Source of the DNA: an uncultured Eubacterium sp.
GTDB taxonomy: Bacteria; Bacillota; Clostridia; Lachnospirales; Lachnospiraceae
DNA: 7,260 bases
NCBI GenBank assembly: GCA_946611445.1
Contig: CAMODP010000089.1
Span: 1-7,260 of the forward strand
Direction: 5' to 3'
The translations under genes were made by a program, and so were the position numbers. The notes under the pieces are model-generated. The model made no database searches. It saw only the letters and a program-made list of their open reading frames with translations, and was not told where the DNA came from. Positions 1 through 7,260 of this stretch are shown piece by piece. Position 1 is the stretch's first letter; the number at the start of each line of letters is the position of its first letter.

Positions 1-39
1 GACAAGTATCACCTGCCCGTGACCTTCCCGTTTGAATAA
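1..39 (+). CDS. C-terminal end of an unidentified gene (partial)
   Basis: The window opens in a plus-strand reading frame of 12 codons ending DKYHLPVTFPFE and a TAA stop at 37-39. The start lies outside the window, so neither length nor family can be judged and I do not recognise the peptide. The call rests on its position: it stops 8 bases before a strong hairpin that could end transcription from the left, and it converges on the methyltransferase gene. A chance open frame of this size is quite possible. Confidence 0.45.
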   Translation, partial: DKYHLPVTFPFE

Positions 40-47
40 AAACGCGC

Positions 48-99
48 AGAACCGCGGGAAACAGATTTCATGGCTCCATGAATCTGTCCCCGCGGCTCT
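48..99. terminator. Probable bidirectional intrinsic terminator
   Basis: A long imperfect hairpin lies between convergent genes. The outer arms are AGA(a)CCGCGGG at 48-58 and CCCGCGG(c)TCT at 89-99. The inner arms are ACAGATT at 61-67 with AATCTGT at 81-87, then CATG at 69-72 with CATG at 77-80, around a four-base loop at 73-76. On the minus strand the stem begins 11 bases after the methyltransferase stop codon and is followed by a T run (complement of 38-42). On the plus strand it is followed by TTT and then a second T run at 108-112. The minus-strand direction looks the better terminator, but both are plausible. Confidence 0.8.
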
Positions 100-110
100 T
101 TGTCCTCTTT

Positions 111-899
111 TTATTTCTCGGCTCCGACCAGGAACATCGGCATGAAAGCGTGTATCTCACGGGTCAGTTCGTCTGTCTCTTCCTGCTCCCGGCCCATGTC
201 TTTGCGGATGTCAGGTGAGGCAAAAACCCAGCGGAAACCAATCTCCATCAGATACTGCAGATCCCAGAGGGGTCTGTTTTTGCTGCTCATGAAGAGCCTG
301 CTGCTGATCTCCCCGAAAGTATCTCCTGCACCGCTGTGGGAGAATATACCGCGGCCCCTCTCCTGTTTCATCCGTTCATCCAGCCTGCGGAAAGTCTTCA
401 TCCGTTCCTCGTCAAACAGATGCAGATAGTAATTGCCGTCGAAGATCAGGAGCCTGCCGCCGGGGCGAAGCACTCTCTGCCATTCCCGGTAAGCCTTTTG
501 CGGGTCGCTCAGTGTCCAGGTGATATTCCTGCTGATAACCATGTCAAACGTCTCATCCGGGAAATCCGTTTTCTGGCAATCCATTACGATTGCCTCCGCG
601 GTGACGCCGGCGGCCTGTATGTTTTCCTTTGCCTTTGCAATCATGTTCTCTGTCAGGTCTATACCTGTGACATGATGACCCCGCCGGCCGAGAACCACGG
701 GGAAAAAGCCGGGGCCCGTCCCGCAGTCCAGAATGTTCAGCGGTTTGCCGTCCCCGCCAGCTGGCGCGCAGGAAAGAACGAGATCCGCCCAGGCCTCTGA
801 AGATGTGTTCTGTTCCGTCAGTTCTTTTTTAACGCCCTCATCATAGACGCCGGCATCCCCTTCCCAGATGCCTTTAATCTCCATATTCAGTTTCTGCAT
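111..899 (-). CDS. Class I SAM-dependent methyltransferase
   Basis: The product is 262 residues with a Rossmann-type SAM-binding fold (Methyltransf_11/25, UbiE-like superfamily). Motif I is ILDCGTGPG at residues 56-64. The acidic residue that binds the SAM ribose is D81 in VTGIDL. A motif near 107 (MDCQKTDFP) precedes FDMVISRN at 118-125, and the post-motif LRPGGRLLIFD is at 144-154. The remaining 100 residues are a charged, variable C-terminal part that would set substrate choice. It has no signal peptide or membrane segment, so it is cytosolic. A GGGAGGT ribosome binding site lies 6 bases before the ATG, which fixes the start. It is the last gene of the minus-strand unit, 139 bases after the second ABC gene, with no terminator visible between them, so it is probably co-transcribed. 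The substrate is unknown: a small molecule handled by the transporter is a guess from context. The fold is certain, the role is not. Confidence 0.9.
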   Translation of the reverse strand: MQKLNMEIKGIWEGDAGVYDEGVKKELTEQNTSSEAWADLVLSCAPAGGDGKPLNILDCGTGPGFFPVVLGRRGHHVTGIDLTENMIAKAKENIQAAGVTAEAIVMDCQKTDFPDETFDMVISRNITWTLSDPQKAYREWQRVLRPGGRLLIFDGNYYLHLFDEERMKTFRRLDERMKQERGRGIFSHSGAGDTFGEISSRLFMSSKNRPLWDLQYLMEIGFRWVFASPDIRKDMGREQEETDELTREIHAFMPMFLVGAEK

Positions 900-1038
900 T
901 TTTTACCTCCCTGCTGCTATGTATGTACGGTTTTATTATGCGCCTGCCTGCCGAAACAGATTGCCCGCAGGTCACCGGATTCTCACCCGCAAGCTGCCCT
1001 TTGTGCCTGCATATTCACCATCTGTCCTCTTCGCTTTC
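900..1038 (-). other. Gap between ABC gene and methyltransferase, possible structured leader
   Basis: These 139 bases are long for a gap inside an operon and hold no convincing gene. Read on the minus strand, a short stem GCGGGT (990-985) with ACCTGC (972-967) closes a 12-base loop that contains GAGAATCC. A -10-like CATAAT lies at 940-935 without a matching -35 box, so an internal promoter for the methyltransferase is possible but weak. No T run follows any hairpin, so I see no terminator. The ribosome binding site of the methyltransferase is at the 3' end. Part of the stretch resembles a fragment of the cobalamin aptamer core, but key elements are missing and no riboswitch is called. Confidence 0.4.
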
Positions 1039-2775
1039 TCATCTCTCTCCGCTCCGGATCAGTTCCCGGAACGGGCCATCAGCCGACTCCAGTTCCTGAA
1101 AAGTCCCTGTCTGAACCACCCGTCCGTTCTCCAGCATGACGATCCTGTCCGCCGACCGTATTGTCGACAGCCGGTGCGCGACCAGGATCGTTGTGTGCTG
1201 ACGGCTGGAATTCCGGATGGAGGCCTGTATATCTTTCTCATTTTCCGTGTCCAGGCTGCTGACAGCTTCGTCCATGACCAGAATCGGCGCGTTCCGCAGG
1301 ACCGCGCGCGCGATGGCAATCCTCTGGCGCTGGCCGCCTGACAGTGTGGCGCCGCCCTCGCCCGGAACCGTATCATATCCGTTCGGAAAAGACCGTATAA
1401 AACTGTCAGCCATTGCCAGACGGGCTGCTTCTTCCACCTCGGCATCCGATGCCTCCGGCCGCCCAAGCCGGATATTCTCGCGCAGTGTCATGCGGAAAAG
1501 CCAGACATCCTGCAGTACAACGGAATACACAGATCGAAGCGATTCCAGCGAGATGTCCCGCAGGTCCTTTCCTCCGATACAGATCTGACCGCCTGTCACA
1601 TCCCAGTACCGCAGCAGAAGATGAAGGCAGGTACTCTTCCCCGCTCCGGAATGTCCGACCAGCGCCAGTGTCTGTCCCGGCTCCGCCCGGAAGCTGACAC
1701 CGTCAAGCACCTCGGCGCCACCTTCGTGATAGCGGAACCGCACGTTCCGGAAGGATATCTCCGGCCTGAGGCCGGAGGGAAGCAGTCCCGCCCCGGTATC
1801 CTCCACCGTCGGCTTTTCTTCCAGTACGTGGTAGACCCTCTCGGCAGCCGCAAAAATCAGTCCGAAGTTTCTGGCGGTGCTGCAGATGTCCTGTACCGGC
1901 CCCAGGACCATGCCTGCCAATACGGAAATAAAAGGATACCACCAGGCACTGATTTGCCCGCGGGTAATCAGGACGGCTGCCGCCGCGGTAACGCAGAGCA
2001 TGGATATGCCAAGCGTCCCCTGCAGCAAGGCTCCCTCTGTCCCCAGACGGCGTCCGTACTGCAGCTGGCTGTCGTAAAACCGGCTCATATATGCTTTGTT
2101 CTTCTCGGTATAGGCCTCCCGGTAATTCATGGAGAGAATCTCTTTCATACCCTGGATCCCCTCTATGGTCACGGCGTTGGCATCTCCGAGCTGCTCTCTG
2201 ACAAGCATCCCCTGTCGGTCAGCCTGTTTCTTCATCAGAGACGGAATGCCGGTCATGACCAGCACAAAAGGCAGCAGCAATGCCGGAAGCAGGAGGTGCA
2301 CTCTGCCGAGAACAACGCACAGCAGGACCGGCACGATTACCGCAACCAGAATGCTGCCGAAGGTATGTGCAAAGAACCATTCCAGGAGTTCCACATCGCT
2401 CATCAGAGTAGATGCCAGCTGACCGGAACGCATATTCAGGAGAATAGCCGGCGAAACCCTTTCAATCGCGTCATACAGCTGTATCCGAAGGTCTGCCAGA
2501 ACTTTGAAGGCTATGTCGTGATTCAGCCACATCTCCAGAAAATAGAAAAAAACGCGGGCAGCCACGATACATATGGTTGCGGTCAGCATGCCTCTGAAAT
2601 GCTCCGGCAGTGTCCCGTTAATTGCAAGTCCCACTGTATAAGCGCCCAGCACGGACACAGCAACGATTGACAGCTGGTGGAAAACGCCGCAGAGCACCGC
2701 GCCGGCCATCTCTTTCTGGTAAGCGCGCAGGTGCCGCACCAGGCGCACAGCCCTGTTTTCACTCAGTCTTTTCAT
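1039..2775 (-). CDS. ABC transporter permease-ATPase fusion, second subunit of a pair
   Basis: The product is 578 residues, normal for a half-size ABC transporter with a type-1 exporter-fold membrane domain (PF00664) followed by an ATPase domain (PF00005). About six membrane segments lie between residues 22 and 300, with hydrophobic stretches near 24-50, 62-82, 137-180 and 250-295. The ATPase has the A-loop Y349, Walker A GHSGAGKST at 374-382, Q-loop Q422, signature LSGGQ at 478-482, Walker B ILVMD at 498-502 with catalytic E503, and switch H534. All key residues are present. An AGGAGG ribosome binding site lies 6 bases before the ATG. The gene begins inside the end of the upstream ABC gene with a 17-base overlap in another frame, which implies coupled translation and a heterodimer. 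The family includes lipid and drug exporters and the siderophore importers YbtP/YbtQ and IrtA/IrtB, so the direction of transport is open. Confidence 0.93.
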   Translation of the reverse strand: MKRLSENRAVRLVRHLRAYQKEMAGAVLCGVFHQLSIVAVSVLGAYTVGLAINGTLPEHFRGMLTATICIVAARVFFYFLEMWLNHDIAFKVLADLRIQLYDAIERVSPAILLNMRSGQLASTLMSDVELLEWFFAHTFGSILVAVIVPVLLCVVLGRVHLLLPALLLPFVLVMTGIPSLMKKQADRQGMLVREQLGDANAVTIEGIQGMKEILSMNYREAYTEKNKAYMSRFYDSQLQYGRRLGTEGALLQGTLGISMLCVTAAAAVLITRGQISAWWYPFISVLAGMVLGPVQDICSTARNFGLIFAAAERVYHVLEEKPTVEDTGAGLLPSGLRPEISFRNVRFRYHEGGAEVLDGVSFRAEPGQTLALVGHSGAGKSTCLHLLLRYWDVTGGQICIGGKDLRDISLESLRSVYSVVLQDVWLFRMTLRENIRLGRPEASDAEVEEAARLAMADSFIRSFPNGYDTVPGEGGATLSGGQRQRIAIARAVLRNAPILVMDEAVSSLDTENEKDIQASIRNSSRQHTTILVAHRLSTIRSADRIVMLENGRVVQTGTFQELESADGPFRELIRSGER

Positions 2776-4528
2776 ATACTTCCTCCTGCTCCTTCTGGGC
2801 AGCGACCAGTCTTTGCCAGGCCGGACAGCTTCTCATCAGCTCTCCGTCTGTCCCGCATCCTGCGACTCTTCCGTCCTCCAGTACATAGATGCGGTCCGCC
2901 TGCCGGATCGTCGAGAGACGATGGGCGACGACAATCGTCGTCCGGTTCTCCATACAGCGGTCCAGTGCCTCCCGGATCCTGGCTTCGTGGGCCATATCCA
3001 CGCTTGAAGTAGCCTCATCCAGCAGCAGAATGGGCGCGTCCTTCAGAATGGCGCGGGCGATGGAGAGTCTCTGTCTCTCTCCGCCGGAGAGAGTGGCGCC
3101 GCGCTCGCCGACCATTGTGTCATAACCGTCAGGAAGAGCAGCGATGAATTCATGGGCATTTGCCAGGCGGGCAGCCTCCATCATCTCTTCTTCCGAGGCA
3201 TCCGGTCTGGCCATCAGAAGGTTTTCCCTGATCGTCCCGTAAAAAAGGTAGGATTCCTGAAAGACAACGGCAATCATCCTCCGGAGAACTTCGACCGGTA
3301 TCTCACGGATATCCTGCCCGTTGATCTGTATGCTTCCTCCCGTCACGTCATAAAAGCGCAGGAGGAGCTGTACAAGTGTTGTCTTGCCTGATCCCGACCT
3401 CCCGGCTATGGCCGTCATCCTGCCGGCCGGAATATCCATGGTCACGCCCCGCATGACTTCTTCTCCGTCCTGTTCATACCGGAAGCTCACATTTTCTATA
3501 CGTATTCCGGGGGGATCTCCACCCGGCTGCCATTTGGGCACCCCGGAGCAGGATTCCCTGATCCGCGCCGGCTCATCCATCACGGCAAACAACTCCTCTG
3601 CCACAGACAGGCCCAGATAACTGCTGTGCCAGTATGTATTCATCTCGCCGACCGGTTTCATGCATTCTCCGACCAGGAACAGGATCAGCAGCAGACTGCC
3701 CTGGGAAAGTCTGCCCTGCGACATATGGACGGCGGCAAGCAATACGCTCACAGCCGTTCCGATGGTTGTGCAGGCAACGATTACGTCAGAATCCGCCAGA
3801 GATACATTCAGGTTCTTCATGGATTCCCCTGCAAAATGCCAGGCTCTCCGGGACAGCTTTTCTCCTTCTCTCGCGCTGGCGCCGAGAGATTTCAGCGTGC
3901 CCATGCCCTGCATGCAGTCGATATACCGCGCGTTCAGGTCCGCGTAGTCCTGCCAGTACTCGATCATCACACGTGATACCGCAGGCATAAACAAATGCGG
4001 GATTACTATGGAAAGAACCGTCATTCCCAGAACCAGCAGTCCGACAGTTCTGTCCAGATGCCACATCCACAGGGCAGAGAAAGCCGTCGTGACGGCGACA
4101 ACCGCGATCTGCGGAATATACTGGACAAGAAACGGCTCGAAGGATTCCACGCCGTCCGTGACAAGAGACTGCAGATCCCCGCTGCTTCGGTCATTAATGT
4201 AAGCGGGCCCAAGCCGCATCAGCTTATCCAGAATGCTGCTTCGGATGACAGCCTTGACTTTTGCGCCCATCTTTTTAACAAAGCCTTCCTGCAGGCGTAC
4301 AAGAAGCATCCGGACTGCCAGAGACGCAAGCGCGCCGACCAGGTAAAGAAAAGTGTCCCTGACGGACGCCCCGTCCAGAAGGACCGTGATGGCCTTCGCC
4401 ACAAACCAGGCCTGGGAAAAGCCCAGCGCCGTAATCGCCAGTCCCAGCAGAATCTTGCCGCATACGTCCCCGGGCACCGCCTTCAAAAATCCGATCAGTT
4501 TGCCGTATTTAGCCATATGTCCTCCCAT
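2759..4528 (-). CDS. ABC transporter permease-ATPase fusion, first subunit of a pair
   Basis: With the start at 4528 the product is 589 residues, another half-size ABC transporter: membrane domain with about six segments in residues 22-290, then an ATPase. The ATPase shows A-loop Y351, Walker A GRSGSGKTT at 376-384, Q-loop Q424, signature LSGGE at 480-484, Walker B ILLLD ending at 504 with catalytic E505, and switch H536. The frame is open upstream to an ATG at 4573, but that ATG has no good ribosome binding site and would lie at or before the likely promoter start point. The ATG at 4528 follows AGGAGG by 8 bases. A second ATG at 4516 (MAKYG) follows GGGAGG by 4 bases and is a fair alternative. 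It is the first gene of the minus-strand operon, divergent from the AraC gene that probably controls it. It should pair with the next gene to form one transporter in the cell membrane. The substrate is unknown. Confidence 0.93.
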   Translation of the reverse strand: MGGHMAKYGKLIGFLKAVPGDVCGKILLGLAITALGFSQAWFVAKAITVLLDGASVRDTFLYLVGALASLAVRMLLVRLQEGFVKKMGAKVKAVIRSSILDKLMRLGPAYINDRSSGDLQSLVTDGVESFEPFLVQYIPQIAVVAVTTAFSALWMWHLDRTVGLLVLGMTVLSIVIPHLFMPAVSRVMIEYWQDYADLNARYIDCMQGMGTLKSLGASAREGEKLSRRAWHFAGESMKNLNVSLADSDVIVACTTIGTAVSVLLAAVHMSQGRLSQGSLLLILFLVGECMKPVGEMNTYWHSSYLGLSVAEELFAVMDEPARIRESCSGVPKWQPGGDPPGIRIENVSFRYEQDGEEVMRGVTMDIPAGRMTAIAGRSGSGKTTLVQLLLRFYDVTGGSIQINGQDIREIPVEVLRRMIAVVFQESYLFYGTIRENLLMARPDASEEEMMEAARLANAHEFIAALPDGYDTMVGERGATLSGGERQRLSIARAILKDAPILLLDEATSSVDMAHEARIREALDRCMENRTTIVVAHRLSTIRQADRIYVLEDGRVAGCGTDGELMRSCPAWQRLVAAQKEQEEVYEKTE

Positions 4529-4536
4529 ACTCCGGC

Positions 4537-4542
4537 CCTCCT
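4537..4542 (-). promoter_or_regulatory. Ribosome binding site that decides the ABC start
   Basis: The complement reads AGGAGG, a full consensus site 8 bases before the ATG at 4528. A second site GGGAGG (4526-4521) serves the ATG at 4516 and shares its first base with the last base of the 4528 ATG. Two good sites in tandem point to initiation at 4528 or 4516, not at the upstream ATG at 4573. Confidence 0.7.
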
Positions 4543-4560
4543 CAGGATCCCGCGTCCTGA
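4542..4560. repeat. Inverted repeat beside the ABC ribosome binding site
   Basis: TCAGGA at 4542-4547 and TCCTGA at 4555-4560 form a perfect 6-base inverted repeat with a 7-base spacer. In the minus-strand transcript the hairpin ends directly at the AGGAGG ribosome binding site, sharing one base with it. It could be a DNA operator or an RNA hairpin that affects translation. Repeats of this size do occur by chance. Confidence 0.4.
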
Positions 4561-4567
4561 TTTCAAA

Positions 4568-4595
4568 TTGCATTTGCCGGATTCTCTGCTATAAT
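4568..4595 (+). promoter_or_regulatory. Probable sigma-A type promoter of the AraC gene
   Basis: A perfect -10 box TATAAT lies at 4590-4595, with a partial -35 box TTGCAT at 4568-4573 and a 16-base spacer. Transcription would begin near 4602 and give a leader of about 64 bases before the ATG at 4666. The -35 box matches the consensus at only its first three bases, as is common for promoters that are regulated. Confidence 0.6.
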
Positions 4596-4619
4596 AATGG
4601 GAAAATTATCAGCTGTATA
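4591..4619 (-). promoter_or_regulatory. Candidate promoter of the ABC-methyltransferase operon
   Basis: On the minus strand TATACA (4619-4614) and TATTAT (4596-4591) sit 17 bases apart, as -35 and -10 boxes with 4 and 5 of 6 consensus matches. Transcription would begin near 4584, leaving about 55 bases before the ATG at 4528. Its -10 box covers nearly the same bases as the -10 box of the AraC promoter on the other strand. The region is AT-rich, so a weak match is easy to find. Confidence 0.4.
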
Positions 4620-4637
4620 TCATTTTTATATCTTTTT
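4616..4637. repeat. 11-base tandem direct repeat, candidate regulator site
   Basis: TATATCATTTT at 4616-4626 is followed at once by TATATCTTTTT at 4627-4637, 10 of 11 bases identical and one helical turn apart. It overlaps the -35 side of the candidate operon promoter and lies just after the predicted start of the AraC transcript. AraC proteins typically bind direct repeats next to the -35 box of the promoter they activate, and such a place would also allow self-repression. The AT-rich composition makes a chance repeat possible. Confidence 0.4.
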
Positions 4638-4665
4638 AAGACAGAATCGTACGCGGAGGGACATT

Positions 4666-5556
4666 ATGGCCATACTGGAAATGCCCGGCACAGAACAGGA
4701 GCAGATTCATTACAACATTCCGCATCTCCCGGTGCGGCTGGAAACCCGGGAGCTGTCCGCCGGACGGCCGGACGCGCCGCACCGGCATGAGGATCTGGAA
4801 ATTCTGCAGGTGCAGAAAGGCTCTGTCCGTCTGGAGACGCGAAAGCAGAATGTACTCCTGCAGCCGGGAGATGTCTTTGTAATCTGCACGCAGCAGGTAC
4901 ACACACTTTCCTGCGGAACAGCAAAATCTGCAAGGATTTTTTCTCTCCACACGAATCTGCTTTCCCTGATAGATAATCACGCCGTTAACATATCTCTCCT
5001 GTACCCCGTATTCTTTGACGCAGCCGTGGAAGGCTGTCTCTTTCCTGCGTCTTCAGCAGAATTTGATGAGCTTCGCAGTCTGTTCACCCGCCTTTCGGAG
5101 TTCGAGACCGACCGACCGCTTGCCTGGCCGCTGGAACTGTCCGGCCTCCTGCAGCTCCTGCTCGCCGGGATCTGCCGTTCCGTCCTGCCTGCACGGCAAA
5201 ACGGGATCCCGGGAGACGAGGTGCAGATTCTGGAGAGCATGGTCAGCTATATCTCCCGTTTCTACGCAGAAAAAATCCGGCTGACGGACATAGCCGCAGC
5301 AGGAAAGGTCGGGCGAAGCAAGTGCTGCCAGATATTCAAGTCATACCTAAACCTGTCGCCCATTGATTTTCTGAACTCCTACCGCCTGTCCGTCAGCCGG
5401 GATCTGCTAATCACGACACCCTTCAAGGTATCCGTGATCGCCGCCTCCTGCGGCTTCAGCCATCAGAGCTACTACACCAGAATTTTCCGGGAAAAATACG
5501 GCTGCACACCGAATGCGTACCGCGTGCAGAACACGGAAGAGAGTCCGAATTTTTAA
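4666..5556 (+). CDS. AraC-family transcriptional regulator
   Basis: With the start at 4666 the product is 296 residues, the usual length for the family. The N-terminal half is a cupin-type ligand domain (AraC_binding): HRH at 39-41, E45 and the LLQPGDVFVI strand at 64-73 are typical. The C-terminal 100 residues are the double helix-turn-helix domain (HTH_18). The first helix-turn-helix is around LTDIAAAGKVGRSKCCQIFK and the second around VSVIAASCGFSHQSYYTRIF, followed by the family's closing GCTPNAYR. The frame is open to an ATG at 4597, but that lies between the -10 box and the likely transcription start. The ATG at 4666 has GGAGGG five bases upstream. The gene is divergent from the ABC operon, which it likely controls, as YbtA does for ybtPQ. 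The ligand is unknown and could be the substrate of the neighbouring transporter or binding protein. Confidence 0.92.
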   Translation: MAILEMPGTEQEQIHYNIPHLPVRLETRELSAGRPDAPHRHEDLEILQVQKGSVRLETRKQNVLLQPGDVFVICTQQVHTLSCGTAKSARIFSLHTNLLSLIDNHAVNISLLYPVFFDAAVEGCLFPASSAEFDELRSLFTRLSEFETDRPLAWPLELSGLLQLLLAGICRSVLPARQNGIPGDEVQILESMVSYISRFYAEKIRLTDIAAAGKVGRSKCCQIFKSYLNLSPIDFLNSYRLSVSRDLLITTPFKVSVIAASCGFSHQSYYTRIFREKYGCTPNAYRVQNTEESPNF

Positions 5557-5562
5557 TACGCT

Positions 5563-7146
<1,584 letters not shown>

Positions 7147-7206
7147 TCATGTCCGCACTCTGTCTGGTTTTATGTTGCTTTATCGTAACTATTCAGACCC
7201 AGGCTG

Positions 7207-7229
7207 CAGACGCGCCTTCCGCGCTTCTG
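7207..7229. repeat. Small hairpin upstream of the binding-protein gene
   Basis: CAGA(c)GCGC at 7207-7215 pairs with GCGC(t)TCTG at 7221-7229 around a five-base loop, eight pairs with one mismatch. On the plus strand it is followed by TTTTGTT, as in a weak terminator, but no plus-strand gene ends here. On the minus strand it lies about 76 bases before the start codon, so it could belong to the leader or promoter region of the binding protein. I found no convincing -35/-10 pair in 7132-7260. Confidence 0.3.
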
Positions 7230-7260
7230 TTTTGTTCAAATTCCGCATGGTTCTGAACAG

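Noticed and set aside
880..1040. Cobalamin riboswitch before the methyltransferase
   Set aside because: Only part of the core resembles the aptamer. The B12 box (GCCACTG type) and the closing stems are absent, and GGGAA reads GGGCA. It is kept as a finding to scan, not called.
1621..2670. Plus-strand open frame of 349 codons opposite the second ABC gene
   Set aside because: It is antisense to a gene with complete ABC motifs, and its translation is rich in H, Q, R and P with no recognisable domain. It is a shadow of the GC-rich codon pattern.
4529..4573. Longer N-terminus of the first ABC protein beginning at 4573
   Set aside because: The ATG at 4573 has no good ribosome binding site and lies near or before the likely transcript start. 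The extension is hydrophilic and unlike the family, while 4528 and 4516 both have strong sites.
3995..4594. Plus-strand open frame of 199 codons opposite the first ABC gene
   Set aside because: It is antisense to the ABC membrane domain, has no ribosome binding site or recognisable fold, and runs through the divergent promoter region.
4597..4665. Longer N-terminus of the AraC protein beginning at 4597
   Set aside because: The ATG directly follows a perfect TATAAT at 4590-4595, so it would not be in the transcript. The ATG at 4666 has a GGAGGG site five bases upstream.
7189..7260. Minus-strand open frame entering from the right edge and stopping at 7189, ending RLQPGSE
   Set aside because: It has 23 codons in view, no recognisable family, and overlaps the small hairpin at 7207-7229. 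A second frame is also open for a similar length, so chance cannot be excluded.
7149..7260. Short plus-strand open frame of 36 codons divergent from the binding-protein gene
   Set aside because: It has no clear ribosome binding site, a cysteine-rich odd composition and no known family.

Overview
The window reads as a chromosomal locus of a bacterium of the Clostridia type (Bacillota), probably Lachnospiraceae-like. The basis is strong GGAGG-type ribosome binding sites before every gene, the style of the AraC regulator and the ABC proteins, and a moderately high GC content judged by eye. This is an inference from style, not a match to a named genome.

Layout from left to right. Positions 1-39 hold the last 12 codons of a plus-strand gene. 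It converges on a minus-strand operon, and the two share a long hairpin at 48-99 that can terminate from both sides. The minus-strand operon, read from right to left, has two half-size ABC transporter proteins (4528-2759 and 2775-1039) that overlap by 17 bases, then a 139-base gap, then a class I SAM-dependent methyltransferase (899-111). Divergent from the operon is a plus-strand AraC-family regulator (4666-5556). The 137 bases between the divergent genes hold two face-to-face promoters whose -10 boxes coincide, an 11-base tandem repeat, and a small inverted repeat next to the ribosome binding site of the first ABC gene. The regulator ends 6 bases from a convergent minus-strand gene for a NikA/DppA/OppA-type solute-binding protein (7131-5563). 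The last 129 bases hold only its leader and a small hairpin.

How the genes may work together. The arrangement of an AraC regulator next to a pair of ABC-type permease-ATPase fusions, with a periplasmic-type binding protein that resembles nickel-chelate binder NikA, recalls metallophore or chelate handling loci (the YbtP/YbtQ-YbtA and NikA/CntA themes). The AraC protein would sense a ligand through its N-terminal cupin and switch the divergent ABC-ABC-methyltransferase operon. The ABC pair would form one heterodimeric transporter. The methyltransferase could modify the transported compound or a target of it. The direction of transport, the substrate and the role of the methyltransferase cannot be read from the sequence.

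No tRNA, rRNA, CRISPR array, insertion sequence or phage feature was seen. The other long open frames in the window lie antisense to these genes and are treated as shadows.
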